A DNA stretch of 64,000 bases from Pseudonocardia sp. T1-2H (lineage in GTDB: Bacteria > Actinomycetota > Actinomycetes > Mycobacteriales > Pseudonocardiaceae): NCBI RefSeq assembly GCF_038039215.1, contig NZ_JBBPCL010000001.1:868001-932000 (forward strand), given 5' to 3'. Below the pieces are notes generated by a model. It saw only the letters and a list, made by a program, of their open reading frames with translations. It was not told the DNA's origin and made no database searches. Shown in pieces: positions 17,373 through 25,979 of this stretch. The first letter of the stretch is position 1. Each line of letters starts with the position of its first letter. Made by a program: the position numbers and the translations under genes.

Positions 17373-18926
17373 GCGCTGCTCCCGGTGCTCGCGGTGGTGA
17401 GGGCGGGCGGCGCGGGGAAGCCGCCGACCGCCTGCTCGTAGGTGTGCGCCACGCGCAGCACCGTCTCGTCGTCGAAGTGCTTGCCGATGATCATCAGCCC
17501 GGCCGGCAGCCCGTCGACGAGCGCGGTCGGGACGCTGCACGCCGGGTGCCCGCTGGCGTCGAACGGAGCGGTGTTGCCGATCATCGACAGCGCCGTCGCG
17601 AGGTAGACGTCCAGTGGGGCGTCCGGCGGCGGGATCTCCTGGGCGGTGAAGGGCACCGTGGGCATGACCAGGACGTCGTAGGCCGACAGCGCGGCGTCGT
17701 AGGCCTTGCGCAGCTCGAAGACCAGGTTGCGGGCCATGCCGTAGTAGCTGCCGTGGCCCTCCTCGAACGCGTAGCGACCGGCCAGCGCGACGAGCTTGAC
17801 GGTCTCGGAGAACTCCGCCCCGCGCTCGCGCCACTGCCTGCCGTAGAACGCCATGAGCTTCCGGGTCGTAGAGACCCTGGGAGTTCAGCCCGAACGCGTT
17901 GCCGTCGACCATCTGGTACGCGGCGCCCTCGGTGGCGATCACGTTCCACAGGTGCATCGCGTCGGTGTGCCAGGGGATCGACACCTCCTCCGCGGTCAGG
18001 CCGGCGGAGCGGAGCACGTCGACGGCGTCACGGACCGCCGCGTCCACCGCCGGGTCCGACACCGGGGTGCCGAAGCCCTCGGTGACGACCCCGACCCGCA
18101 GGCCGGACGCTGGGTCGGAGAGGGCGGCGAGGTAGTCGATCCGGGCGATCGACGTCGGCTGCCGCGGGTCGAGCCCGTCCGGCCCGGCCATGATCGACAG
18201 CATCAGGGCCGAGTCCGCCACGGTGCGGGTGATCGGGCCGAGGTGGTCGAGCGTCTGCTCGATGGGGAACGCGCCGGTGTAGGGCACCAGGCCGTGGGTC
18301 GGCTTGTGTCCGACGGTGCCGCAGAACGAGCTGGGCATACGCACCGAGCCGCCCTGGTCCCCGCCCGTGGCCAGGTCGACCGCACCGGTCGCGACCAGCA
18401 CCGCGCTCCCGCTGGACGAGCCGCCCGCGTTGCGGGTGGTGTCCCAGGGGTTGAGCACCGGGCCCGGCTTGGAGGTGAAGCTGCCGCCGGAGAAGCACAG
18501 GTCCTCGCACACCGCCTTGCCGGCGATGGTGGCGCCGGCGTCGAGGAGTCGGGTGACGACGGTGGCGTCCCGGGTGGGGACGAAGCCCTCGACGGTCCGG
18601 GAGCCGTTCATCATCGGCACGCCCGCGACGGCGGTGTTGTCCTTCACCGCCACGGTGCGCCCGGAGAGCGGCCCGGCGGCCCCGGTGCTCACCGAGGACG
18701 TGACGTACCAGGCGTGGTAGGGGTTGTCCGCCTCGGACGGGGTCGACCACTCGCGCTCGGGCGCCGTCGGTGCGCTCCGCGAGTAGAGCTCCTCGACCGC
18801 GTTGAACGCGCCGAGGGCCCCCTCGACGAAGGGGGCGAACGCGGAACGCCGCTCGGGGGACAGTCCGAGCCCGTAGTGCTCGTCGAGCCGGGCCAGGCGG
18901 TCGGGATCGGGTGGGGTCAGCGGCAC
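17369..18926 (-). CDS. Nitrile-hydratase-associated amidase, single frameshift
   Basis: Amidase-signature enzyme of about 518 residues. The Ser-cisSer-Lys triad region is visible in GRTVAVKDNTAVAGVPMM, NAGGSSSGSAVLVATGA and LATGGDQGGSVRMPSSFCG. Start GTG 18926 has AGGAAG upstream. The frame breaks near plus-strand 17858-17862. After GLNSQGLYDP one extra G shifts the frame, and the correct continuation is KLMAFYGRQWRERGAEFSET to the stop at 17369. The span is 3n+1 nt, in line with one inserted base. It is probably a sequence error, since the rest is perfectly conserved. It converts the amides made by nitrile hydratase into acids. Confidence 0.9.
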
Positions 18927-19021
18927 GGGACTTCCTCGCTGTAGGCACAGCCGAACACGCCCGAGGGCGTGCCGGGATGACGGGGACCGTGATGCGGCCC
19001 ACAGGCGCGGCCGCAGGAGTG

Positions 19022-19071
19022 AATCTAGGAAGCCCGGCACAACGCGTCAATAGCTGTCGACACGTTGACAC
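19022..19071 (-). promoter_or_regulatory. Promoter of the amidase-nitrile hydratase operon with tandem repeat operator
   Basis: On the minus strand TTGACG (19045-19050) and TAGATT (19022-19027) are separated by exactly 17 bp, a good sigma-A type promoter reading into the amidase. Five bp upstream of the -35, plus-strand GTCGACAC and GTTGACAC (19056-19071) form a tandem 8-bp repeat. That is a natural site for one of the ArsR or MarR regulators encoded nearby. Confidence 0.6.
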
Positions 19072-19075
19072 GTCC

Positions 19076-20506
19076 CTAATCGTCGAAGGACACCCGGAAC
19101 GTCGAGGCGGCCGCGTCCGCCAGGTACAGCCGCTGCACGACGGCCCCGCTCCCGTCGAGGGTGACGGTCCCGCGCGGCAGCTCGAACCGCGCCGTCCGCA
19201 TCTCCCGCGCGATCGCGTACGGGTCGTCCTCGCCGGCGCGGCGGACGGCGGCGGCGTACATGCGCAGGGCCTCGTAGACGGACTCGCTCAGGGTGGACAG
19301 CGGCGGCGCCCACGGCCCGTACGCCGCGCGGTAGCGCCGCACGAGCTCCTCGTTCCCGCTGGTCGGCAGGTCCTGGTAGTAGCCGGACACCCCGGAGATC
19401 CCGGCGGCCGCCGCGATCCCGACGTACTCCAGCGTCGACTCGTCCATCCCCAGGGAGAGCGTGCGGGTGCGCTCCCGCAGGCCCATGGCGTGGCACTGGC
19501 GCTCGAAGGCGACGGCGTCGCCGCCGACGAAGGTGGACAGGACGACGTCCGCGCCGGAGGCGGCGACGGCCTCGACCAGCGGGGCGAAGTCCCTGGTCCC
19601 GAGCGGGGCGAGCCGCTCGCCGACCAACTGCCCGCCGGCCGCGGGGATGACCTCCCGGGCCGCGGCGTGGCACCGGTGCGGCCACAGGTAGTCGTTCCCG
19701 GCGAGGAACCAGCGGCGGCCGCCCGCCCGGGCCATCATCGGCCGGGCCGCCGTCGCGATCTGGTCCGTGGGCCGCTCGCCGAGCTGGACGCGTAGCGGCC
19801 CGTCGATGCCGCCCTCGTTCATCAGGGTGTGCACCAGCAGCACACCGGTGCCGGTCAGGGCGGCGCTGACCGCCACGAACGTGGCCGACGTGGTGGAGGC
19901 CAGGATCGTGCGACACCCGGCGCGGGCCAGGCGCCGGGCTTCGGCGACCCCGGTCGCCGGATCGGTCGCGTCGTCGCCGACGGCCAGGTGCAGCGGCCGG
20001 CCCAGCACGCCGCCCTCGCCGTCGATCTCCTCCCGGGCCAGCTCGGCGGCGTTCTCCGCGGCCACGGCGAACACGCCGCCCGGCCCGGACTTGGTGGTCA
20101 GCAGGCCCACCCGGTGGCTGCCGGCGGGCACGGCGTCCCGGACCGGGTGGCCGCGGCGGCGCAGCAGCCAGGCCACGCCCCGCTCGTCGAGCTCGGCGAC
20201 CAGGCGCACCCGGGTGCCCGTCCCGGCGCGGTCGAGGTGGAGCCGGACGAGCCCCCGCCACGGCTGCTCGTGCCTGATCTCGAGCAGGTGCGGCCGGCGC
20301 ACGCGGCTGATGCGGCCCAGGAGCTCCACCGGGAACGGGTCCTGGCCGCCGAGCGGGGCCCGGATCGTGACGCTCGCGCCGGGCTCGACCCGGTCGCAGA
20401 CGGCGTCGAACACCCAGCCCGCACCGGCGCCCGCACCGAACAGGTCGTAGACGACCGACGGCGTGGCGTCGACCTGTTGCTCGGCGCGCAGGGCGACGCC
20501 GCCCAT
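19076..20506 (-). CDS. SRPBCC (AHSA1-like) domain fused to an AmiC/NhlC-type amide-sensing domain
   Basis: 476 residues. Residues 1-125 look like a START/AHSA1 domain (LRAEQQVDATPSVVYDLFGA, then LEIRHEQPWRGLVRLHLD). From about 128 the frame continues without break into a type I periplasmic-binding fold of the AmiC/UrtA kind (VGLLTTKSGPGGVFAVAAEN, WFLAGNDYLWPHRCH, GISGVSGYYQDLP). There is no signal peptide, so it is a cytoplasmic sensor. It follows an ArsR gene with a TGATG junction and precedes the amidase operon. NhlC-type proteins relieve repression when amides are present. The SRPBCC fusion is unusual to my knowledge. Confidence 0.85.
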   Translation of the reverse strand: MGGVALRAEQQVDATPSVVYDLFGAGAGAGWVFDAVCDRVEPGASVTIRAPLGGQDPFPVELLGRISRVRRPHLLEIRHEQPWRGLVRLHLDRAGTGTRVRLVAELDERGVAWLLRRRGHPVRDAVPAGSHRVGLLTTKSGPGGVFAVAAENAAELAREEIDGEGGVLGRPLHLAVGDDATDPATGVAEARRLARAGCRTILASTTSATFVAVSAALTGTGVLLVHTLMNEGGIDGPLRVQLGERPTDQIATAARPMMARAGGRRWFLAGNDYLWPHRCHAAAREVIPAAGGQLVGERLAPLGTRDFAPLVEAVAASGADVVLSTFVGGDAVAFERQCHAMGLRERTRTLSLGMDESTLEYVGIAAAAGISGVSGYYQDLPTSGNEELVRRYRAAYGPWAPPLSTLSESVYEALRMYAAAVRRAGEDDPYAIAREMRTARFELPRGTVTLDGSGAVVQRLYLADAAASTFRVSFDD

Positions 20507-20892
20507 CAGCCGGCTCTGGAACGGTCCGGTCGTGCGCTGGACATCGGCTCCTCGACGGCGGCCCGGACCGCGTCGAGGGAACTCTGGAACAGCCCCTGCA
20601 GGTGCCGGATCACCTCTTGCCCCGCGCCGGAGTGGTCCACGGCGTAGTAGCGGAAGCGCCCCGCCCGGCGCTCGGTGACGAGGCCCGCGGCGCGCAGGAT
20701 CCGCAGGTGGCTGGACACCGCGGTCCGGCCGACCCGGCTGACGTGGGCCGAGAGCTCGCCCGCGCTGCACTCCTCGTGGTCCGCGAGCACGGCCAGTATC
20801 TCGCGGCGGACGGGATCGGCCAGGGCGTCGAAGGCCTGTGAGGTGTCCACAGTGGCCGCGGCTCCTCCCTGTCCGGTGCGCGTGATGGCCAT
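20506..20892 (-). CDS. ArsR-family regulator of the nitrile hydratase cluster
   Basis: 128 residues, a winged-helix ArsR-type protein: FDALADPVRREILAVLADHE, then the recognition helix region GRTAVSSHLRILRAAGLV and the wing ERRAGRFRYYAV. The usual ArsR metal-binding cysteine pair is absent, so it is probably not a metal sensor. Its partner, fused SRPBCC plus amide sensor, is translated from an overlapping TGATG start. It is read divergently from the second AmiC gene. It compares with NhlD, the repressor of the low-mass nitrile hydratase in Rhodococcus. Confidence 0.88.
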   Translation of the reverse strand: MAITRTGQGGAAATVDTSQAFDALADPVRREILAVLADHEECSAGELSAHVSRVGRTAVSSHLRILRAAGLVTERRAGRFRYYAVDHSGAGQEVIRHLQGLFQSSLDAVRAAVEEPMSSARPDRSRAG

Positions 20893-21129
20893 CGTAGGCC
20901 ACCCGGCGATCCGGTGTCCGCCGTCGTTCTCCGACCCGTCGGACGGCCGGATCCGCCCGGGCGCCCCCGTGGTCCCCCTATATTCACGACGACGACGGTC
21001 GGAGCGTCAGGACGTCGTCGGCGCGCCTTCCCCGGATGCACCACTCGGACGGCGGAGCCGCCGTCGACACGGCGGCAACGCCTCCGGGGCGGACTCGCGT
21101 TCTCCGCTCCCGCGGACAGGGGAGGGCAC
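20893..21129. promoter_or_regulatory. Divergent intergenic region between ArsR and AmiC-like genes
   Basis: 237 bp without a gene separate two divergent regulators. A TATATT hexamer at 20979-20984 is the only AT-rich core and could serve the plus-strand sensor gene. No clear inverted repeat was found. Confidence 0.35.
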
Positions 21130-22194
21130 ATGGCGGCGACCGTCCTCGACGTCGCGTTCGTCGTTCCGACGAGCGGTACCAGCGGCATCTACGGTCCCTC
21201 GTGCGAGGCGAGCGGGCGCCTGGCGGTCTCCGAGATCAACGACGCGGGCGGGATCCTCGGTCGCGAGGTGCGGCTGCGCCCCGTCGACGGGGGGCGCTCC
21301 CCGGCCCGGGTGGCCGACGAGGTCGACGCGCTCGTGCGGTCGGGTTCCGTCGGCGCGGTGTCCGGATGGCACACCTCGGCGGTCCGCGAGCAGATCGCAC
21401 CGCGGCTGCGAGGCAGGGTGCCGTACGTCTACACCGCGGTCTACGAGGGCGGGGAGCGCACGCCCGGGGTGTTCCTGACGGGGGAGACGCCGGCGGGGCA
21501 GCTGCTCCCGGCGATGCGCTGGATGTCCCGCGAGATGGGCGTGAAGAGCTGGACCATCGTCGGCAACGACTACGTCTGGCCCCGGGCGTCCGCCGGAGCG
21601 GCCCGCGCGTACGCCGGCCCGGTCGGCGCGGAGATCCGCGACGAGATCTTCGTCGGCCTCGGCACCGAGGACTTCGGGCCGGTACTGCGCCGGATCGAGC
21701 GGTCCCGGTCCCAGGGCGTCCTCATGTTCCTGCTGGGCTCGGACGCAGTGCACTTCAACCGCGCCTTCACCCGGATGCGGCTTCACGACGGGTGCGTGCG
21801 GCTGAGCCCGCTCATGGACGAGAACATGCTGCTCGCGACCGGGGCGGCCAACACGCACGAGCTCTACTCGGCCGCCGGCTTCTTCGAGACGCTCGGCACC
21901 GCCCACAGCATGGACTTCGAGCGGCGCTACGTGGCCCGGCTGGGCCCGACGGCACCGGCGATCACCTCGCCCGGCGAGTCCTGCTTCGAGGGGCTGACGC
22001 TCCTGGCGGAGCTCACGACGGCCGCGCGGAGCACGGACGTGCCGCGGATCGACGGCGTGTCGGAGTCGGTCGCCTACGAGGGGCCGCGGGGTCCGGTCCA
22101 CCTCCGGGACCGCCACCTGGTGCAGCGCATCTACCTCGCCCGGGCGGACGGGCTGGAGTTCGACGTGCTGGCCGAGATCAACGGCGGGGCCTGA
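21130..22194 (+). CDS. AmiC/NhhC-type amide-sensing protein
   Basis: 354 residues, a type I periplasmic-binding fold without signal peptide: VLDVAFVVPTSGTSGIYGPS, then INDAGGILGREVRLRPVDGG and WTIVGNDYVWPRASAGAARA. It ends with HLRDRHLVQRIYLARADG. This is the AmiC/NhhC family, which binds small amides and controls amidase or nitrile hydratase expression. Start ATG 21130 follows GGGGAGGG, and the frame is open upstream but without family sequence. It converges on a MarR gene 11 bp away. NhhC and a MarR-type NhhD work as a pair in R. rhodochrous J1. Confidence 0.9.
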   Translation: MAATVLDVAFVVPTSGTSGIYGPSCEASGRLAVSEINDAGGILGREVRLRPVDGGRSPARVADEVDALVRSGSVGAVSGWHTSAVREQIAPRLRGRVPYVYTAVYEGGERTPGVFLTGETPAGQLLPAMRWMSREMGVKSWTIVGNDYVWPRASAGAARAYAGPVGAEIRDEIFVGLGTEDFGPVLRRIERSRSQGVLMFLLGSDAVHFNRAFTRMRLHDGCVRLSPLMDENMLLATGAANTHELYSAAGFFETLGTAHSMDFERRYVARLGPTAPAITSPGESCFEGLTLLAELTTAARSTDVPRIDGVSESVAYEGPRGPVHLRDRHLVQRIYLARADGLEFDVLAEINGGA

Positions 22195-22205
22195 GCCGCA
22201 CCGGG

Positions 22206-22673
22206 TCAGTCCCGCGTGGACAACCGGCCGTCCGCGAGGGACGTGGCGGACGCCAGGCGGGTCAGCAGCTCCACGAGGAGGGGCGCGTCCGTGCCGAGGG
22301 TGGCCAGCGCTTCCGACTCGGCCCGGTCGACCCGGGGGGCGAGGCGTTCGTGCACGGCGTACCCGTGGTCGGAGAGGAACCCGAGCACCCGGCGCCTGTC
22401 GCGGACGTCCACCAGGCGGTAGACCACCGCGGAGTCGACGAGCTTGTCGATGATCTTGGTGAGGGTCGGCCCCGGGACCACGAGCGCGGCGGCGATCTCG
22501 GACATCGGGTGACCCTCGCCGTCGGCGAGCAGGTCGAGGACCCGCCACTGGTCGAGGGTGAACCCGTCCCCGGTGAGCTCCGCCTCGAGCGAGCGCGCGA
22601 CCTGTCGCTCGGCCTGGACGAGCACAGTGCCCAGGGGCCTGCGGCTCCTCGTACTCCGTCGTCGCTCGGTCAC
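22206..22673 (-). CDS. MarR-family transcriptional regulator
   Basis: 155 residues. The winged-helix core is FTLDQWRVLDLLADGEGHPM, then the recognition helix AALVVPGPTLTKIIDKLVDS and the wing VYRLVDVRDRRRVLGFLSDH. It lies between the AmiC-like sensor (convergent) and the cobalt permease (divergent), a position matching the NhhD type of nitrile hydratase regulator. It probably acts on the permease promoter and on the hydratase operon. The start is not backed by a strong ribosome site. Confidence 0.88.
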   Translation of the reverse strand: MTERRRSTRSRRPLGTVLVQAERQVARSLEAELTGDGFTLDQWRVLDLLADGEGHPMSEIAAALVVPGPTLTKIIDKLVDSAVVYRLVDVRDRRRVLGFLSDHGYAVHERLAPRVDRAESEALATLGTDAPLLVELLTRLASATSLADGRLSTRD

Positions 22674-22702
22674 CCGTCGCCCCCAGGCCCTTCTCCCACC
22701 CG

Positions 22703-22724
22703 AATACTTTACATCGGAGGTATT
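22703..22724. promoter_or_regulatory. AATAC-N12-GTATT inverted repeat upstream of the cobalt permease
   Basis: A 22-bp element with 5-bp perfect arms lies in the only AT-rich patch between the divergent MarR gene and the NhlF-type permease. Its size fits a MarR dimer site. The arms are short, so the call is tentative. Confidence 0.4.
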
Positions 22725-22843
22725 TCACGGTCCCCTCGCACGGTGCGCCGCACGTGTGAATAACTGAGCAGGTATTGAATCCCGGCGGCCGCCTCCGCAG
22801 GCTGTCCCCTGGGCCCGCCGTCTCGATGCGAGGAGTGTCAGCA

Positions 22844-23962
22844 GTGGTGAACGTCGCGACCGCCGTCCCCGCCCGATCACCCGTCCGGCTCGACCGGGCC
22901 CGCCTGGCCGGGCTGCTCGGGGTCATCGGGCTCATGCACGTCGTGGGTTTCGGCATCCTGTTCCTCGTCGTGCTGCCCGCGAACCTGTCCGCGGGCGGCC
23001 AGGTGTTCGGGATCGGGCTCGGGCTGACCGCCTACACGCTGGGGCTGCGGCACGCCTTCGACGCCGACCACATCGCCGCGATCGACAACACGACGCGGAA
23101 GTTCATGGCCGAGGGGCGCCGCCCCGTGTCGGTCGGGTTCTGGTTCGCGCTCGGCCACTCCAGCGTGGTCATGGTGCTGGCCGTCCTGGTCGTCCTCGGC
23201 ACGAAGGCCGCGGGCACCCTCACGTCGGAGGACTCCACCACGCACCAGATCCTGGGCATCGCCGGGACCGGCGTCTCCGGGCTCTTCCTCTACCTGATCG
23301 GCCTGCTCAACCTCGTGGCCCTCGTCGGCATCCTCAAGGTGTTCCGCGGGCTGCGGCGCGGGGAGTTCGACGAGCAGGCGCTCGAGGCGCACCTGGAGAA
23401 CCGGGGCTTCTTCGCCCGACTGCTGGGCGGGATGACACGCTCGATCCGGCGCCCCGGCCAGATGTTCCCGGTCGGCCTGCTGTTCGGCCTCGGCTTCGAC
23501 ACCGCCAGCGAGGTCACCCTCCTCGTCCTTGCCGGCACGGGTGCCGCGGCCGGCCTGCCCTGGTACGCGATCGTCGTGCTGCCGCTGTTGTTCGCCTCCG
23601 GCATGACCCTGCTCGACACCCTCGACGGCGCGTTCATGAACGTCGCCTACGAGTGGGCGTTCGCGAACCCGATCCGCAAGGTCTTCTACAACATCGCCAT
23701 CACCGGCCTGTCCGTGGCGGTCGCGCTGGTGATCGGGACCATCGAGCTCGTCACGGTGCTGCACGAGGACGCCGGCTTCGACGACCCGGTCACGAACTGG
23801 GTGTCCGGGCTGGACCTGAACAACGTGGGCTTCGTCGTCGTCGGGCTGTTCGTGGTGGTGTGGGGCGCGGCGCTGCTCTACTGGCGGCTCGGGCGCGTCG
23901 AGGAACGGTGGGGAGGCGACCCCGGGCCGCGGGCCGCGGAGGTCCGTCCGGGCGAGGCCTGA
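22844..23962 (+). CDS. nhlF: NiCoT-family nickel/cobalt permease (NhlF type)
   Basis: 372 residues, eight hydrophobic segments. The NiCoT signature is LGLRHAFDADHIAAIDNTTR. Further motifs are FALGHSSVVMVLA, LLFGLGFDTASEVTLLVLAG and LFASGMTLLDTLDGAFM. It imports Co or Ni with high affinity. Beside a cobalt-type nitrile hydratase it is best read as the cobalt supplier, as NhlF is in R. rhodochrous J1. The GTG at 22844 is placed 8 nt after AGGAG. An ATG at 22826 in the same frame is possible. Confidence 0.93.
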   Translation: MVNVATAVPARSPVRLDRARLAGLLGVIGLMHVVGFGILFLVVLPANLSAGGQVFGIGLGLTAYTLGLRHAFDADHIAAIDNTTRKFMAEGRRPVSVGFWFALGHSSVVMVLAVLVVLGTKAAGTLTSEDSTTHQILGIAGTGVSGLFLYLIGLLNLVALVGILKVFRGLRRGEFDEQALEAHLENRGFFARLLGGMTRSIRRPGQMFPVGLLFGLGFDTASEVTLLVLAGTGAAAGLPWYAIVVLPLLFASGMTLLDTLDGAFMNVAYEWAFANPIRKVFYNIAITGLSVAVALVIGTIELVTVLHEDAGFDDPVTNWVSGLDLNNVGFVVVGLFVVVWGAALLYWRLGRVEERWGGDPGPRAAEVRPGEA

Positions 23963-24012
23963 CGCCTGCCTGCGCCCTGCACACGTGCATGGTTGCGAAT
24001 CCAGCTGAACAC

Positions 24013-24048
24013 TTGGACAGGGACGCGGGCGTGGTTACGCTCGGGCCC
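24013..24048 (+). promoter_or_regulatory. Sigma-A type promoter giving a leaderless ArsR transcript
   Basis: TTGGAC (24013-24018) and TACGCT (24036-24041) are separated by 17 bp. The GTG at 24049 follows the -10 by exactly 7 nt, so transcription should begin at the start codon. Confidence 0.6.
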
Positions 24049-24399
24049 GTGCACGAGTCGCTGCCGGACTTCCGGATGCCGGACGACGGCCAGGTCGAGT
24101 CGGCCGCGGACGTCTTCCGGCTGCTCGCGGACCCCACCCGGATCAAGCTCCTCTGGGCGTTGCTGCAGGGCGAGGAGTCCGTCGCGTGCCTCGCCGAGCT
24201 CGTCGACGCCCCACCGACCGCGGTCAGCCAGCATCTGTCCAAGCTGCGCCTGGCGGGACTGGTCCGGGGGCGCCGGCAGGGCACCTTCGTCTACTACACG
24301 GTGGTGGACGAGCACGTCGCGAGGCTGCTGGGCGGGGCGCTCTTCCAGGACGAGGACGCGGCTCGCCGGAGCGCGACACCCGCCGCACCGGCGCGCTGA
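24049..24399 (+). CDS. ArsR/NmtR-like regulator downstream of the cobalt permease
   Basis: 116 residues. The ArsR winged helix shows FRLLADPTRIKLLWALLQGE, TAVSQHLSKLRLAGLVRGR and GTFVYYTVVDEHVARLLGGA. Relatives next to Ni/Co or Zn transporters carry metal ligands on helix 5 as D-x-H...H-x-x-H. Here DEH is kept but the second pair reads LFQDED, so the two later histidines are missing. It may have altered metal choice. The start is chosen at GTG 24049 because a promoter places transcription exactly there. An upstream in-frame ATG (23989) would add 20 residues without family similarity. Confidence 0.85.
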   Translation: MHESLPDFRMPDDGQVESAADVFRLLADPTRIKLLWALLQGEESVACLAELVDAPPTAVSQHLSKLRLAGLVRGRRQGTFVYYTVVDEHVARLLGGALFQDEDAARRSATPAAPAR

Positions 24400-24415
24400 G
24401 CACCGGCAGCTCCGG

Positions 24416-25103
24416 TCAGGACGGGGGCGGCCGGCACTTCGCCGTCGCGGCCGGGTCCCGGGGCACGAGCCCGAGGCGCGCCGCCTGCGCGACGGTGGCC
24501 GGGACCCCGGCGTCGGTCTCCCCGACCCGCGGCCCGAGGAGCCCGCTGAAGTCGCCGAAGGTGCCGAACGTCGCGGGGCGGCGCAGCGTCAGCAGGAGGG
24601 CGCACATACCGCCCTCGCTGAACCCGGCGATCGCCCACTGCCGGCCAGGGGGCCGGGTGGAGAACTGCTTCTGCACGGCCCGCGGGAGGTCGTCGGTCAG
24701 ATAGGTCTCGGCGTTGCCGTCGGGAGAGTCGACGCACTCGGTGTCCCCGGTGAAGTCGCCGTTGACGTCGGGCATGACGACGACCGGCGCGAGTCCCCCG
24801 TGCTGTCGGGTACCCGCCCCCGGGCCCGGTCCGCGTAGGCGTCCCGGATGTCGCCCGCGCCGCCGAGGCCGAGCGCGACGCCGAGGGTGGGAAGGTAGCG
24901 GTAGCTCGCGTTGACGGCGTCGGCGACGTCGACGAGCGCCAGGGTGAGCACGAGCACCACGGCCAGCACGACGCTCACCGGCCGGCGGACGAAGCGCAGG
25001 GCGAGGCCGATCCCGAGCAGGGTGAGGACCAGGAGCACCGCGCGCACCGGCCACCAGTCGGTGGCCGACAGGTTCTCGAGCGTGTCGATGAGACGGGAGC
25101 ATT
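24416..25103 (-). pseudogene. Remnant of a membrane-anchored antigen-85-like esterase
   Basis: Two pieces in different frames. The N-terminal piece has hydrophobic helices (WWPVRAVLLVLTLLGIGLAL, VLAVVLVLTLALVDV). The second piece begins at HGGLAPVVVMPDVNGDFTGD and has the nucleophile elbow WAIAGFSEGGMCALLLTLRR and FGDFSGLLGPRVG. Roughly 70 residues between the pieces are gone, the C-terminal catalytic Asp and His region is missing, and no start codon is in frame with the membrane part. A family member would have about 400 residues. It is a degraded gene between the ArsR gene and a divergent transporter. Confidence 0.75.
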
Positions 25104-25106
25104 GCG

Positions 25107-25979
25107 ATGGCGACCTTCCTCGCCGTGGTGTTCGCCTTGCTCTGCGCCCTGTTGTTCGCGGTGGCGTGGGTGGCCCAGCAGCGCGCCGCCTCGGCCGTGC
25201 CGGACGAGGAGGCCCGCGGGATCCGGCTGATCCTCCGGCTGGTGAGACGGCCGGTCTGGTGGGCGGGGACATTCGGCGACACCGCCGCCTTCGTGATGCA
25301 GGCCGTCGCCCTCGCGTTCGGCTCGCTGCTGCTGGTCCAGCCGTTGATCGTGACGTCGCTGCTCTTCGCCCTGCCGTTGGCGGCGCGGTTCGGCGGCACC
25401 CGGCCCACCCGCAGGGACCTCGGATGGGCGGTGCTGCTCGCGGTGGCGCTCGGGGCGTTCATGGTGGTCGGCGCGCCGACCGCCGGCGTCGACCGGGCCG
25501 GCCTGCGGGACTGGGCGCCGACCGGGCTGACGATCCTCGGTCTGCTCATCGCCTGCGTCGCCGTGGCGTCCACGCGGCGGGGGACGGTCCGGGCCCTGCT
25601 GCTGGCGTGCGCCACCGGCCTGGCCTACGGGACGGTCGCCGCGCTGACCAAAGGTGTCGTCGTCCTCCTGGGCGAGGGCCTCGTCCCGCTCCTCACCGCG
25701 TGGGAGACCTACGCCCTGGTCGTCGCCGTCGTCGGCGGGACGCTGCTGCAGCAGTCCGCCTTCCAGGCGGGGGACCTGGCCGCGTCGCTGCCCGCCGTGA
25801 CCGTGGGGGAGCCGGTGGTCGCGGCGGTGATCGGGCTGACCGTGCTCGGCGAGCGGCTTCGGGCGGACGGGCCCGAGTGGGCGCTGATCGGGCTGCTGGT
25901 CGCGCTCATGGTGGCGGCGACGGTGGTGCTGGCGCGGTCGTCGGCCCGGTCGGCGCCGCGGTCACCCACCGGCTCCTGA
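25107..25979 (+). CDS. DMT-superfamily membrane transporter (EamA/NIPA-like)
   Basis: 290 residues with about nine or ten hydrophobic segments. Motifs include AWVAQQRAASAVPDEEARG, LLLVQPLIVTSLLFALPLAA and the C-terminal half AVTVGEPVVAAVIGLTVLGE, which matches the glutamate-containing signature of EamA-type permeases. The ATG follows GGGAG. The substrate is unknown. It is the first intact gene after the esterase remnant and has no co-directional neighbour within 700 bp. Confidence 0.82.
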   Translation: MATFLAVVFALLCALLFAVAWVAQQRAASAVPDEEARGIRLILRLVRRPVWWAGTFGDTAAFVMQAVALAFGSLLLVQPLIVTSLLFALPLAARFGGTRPTRRDLGWAVLLAVALGAFMVVGAPTAGVDRAGLRDWAPTGLTILGLLIACVAVASTRRGTVRALLLACATGLAYGTVAALTKGVVVLLGEGLVPLLTAWETYALVVAVVGGTLLQQSAFQAGDLAASLPAVTVGEPVVAAVIGLTVLGERLRADGPEWALIGLLVALMVAATVVLARSSARSAPRSPTGS

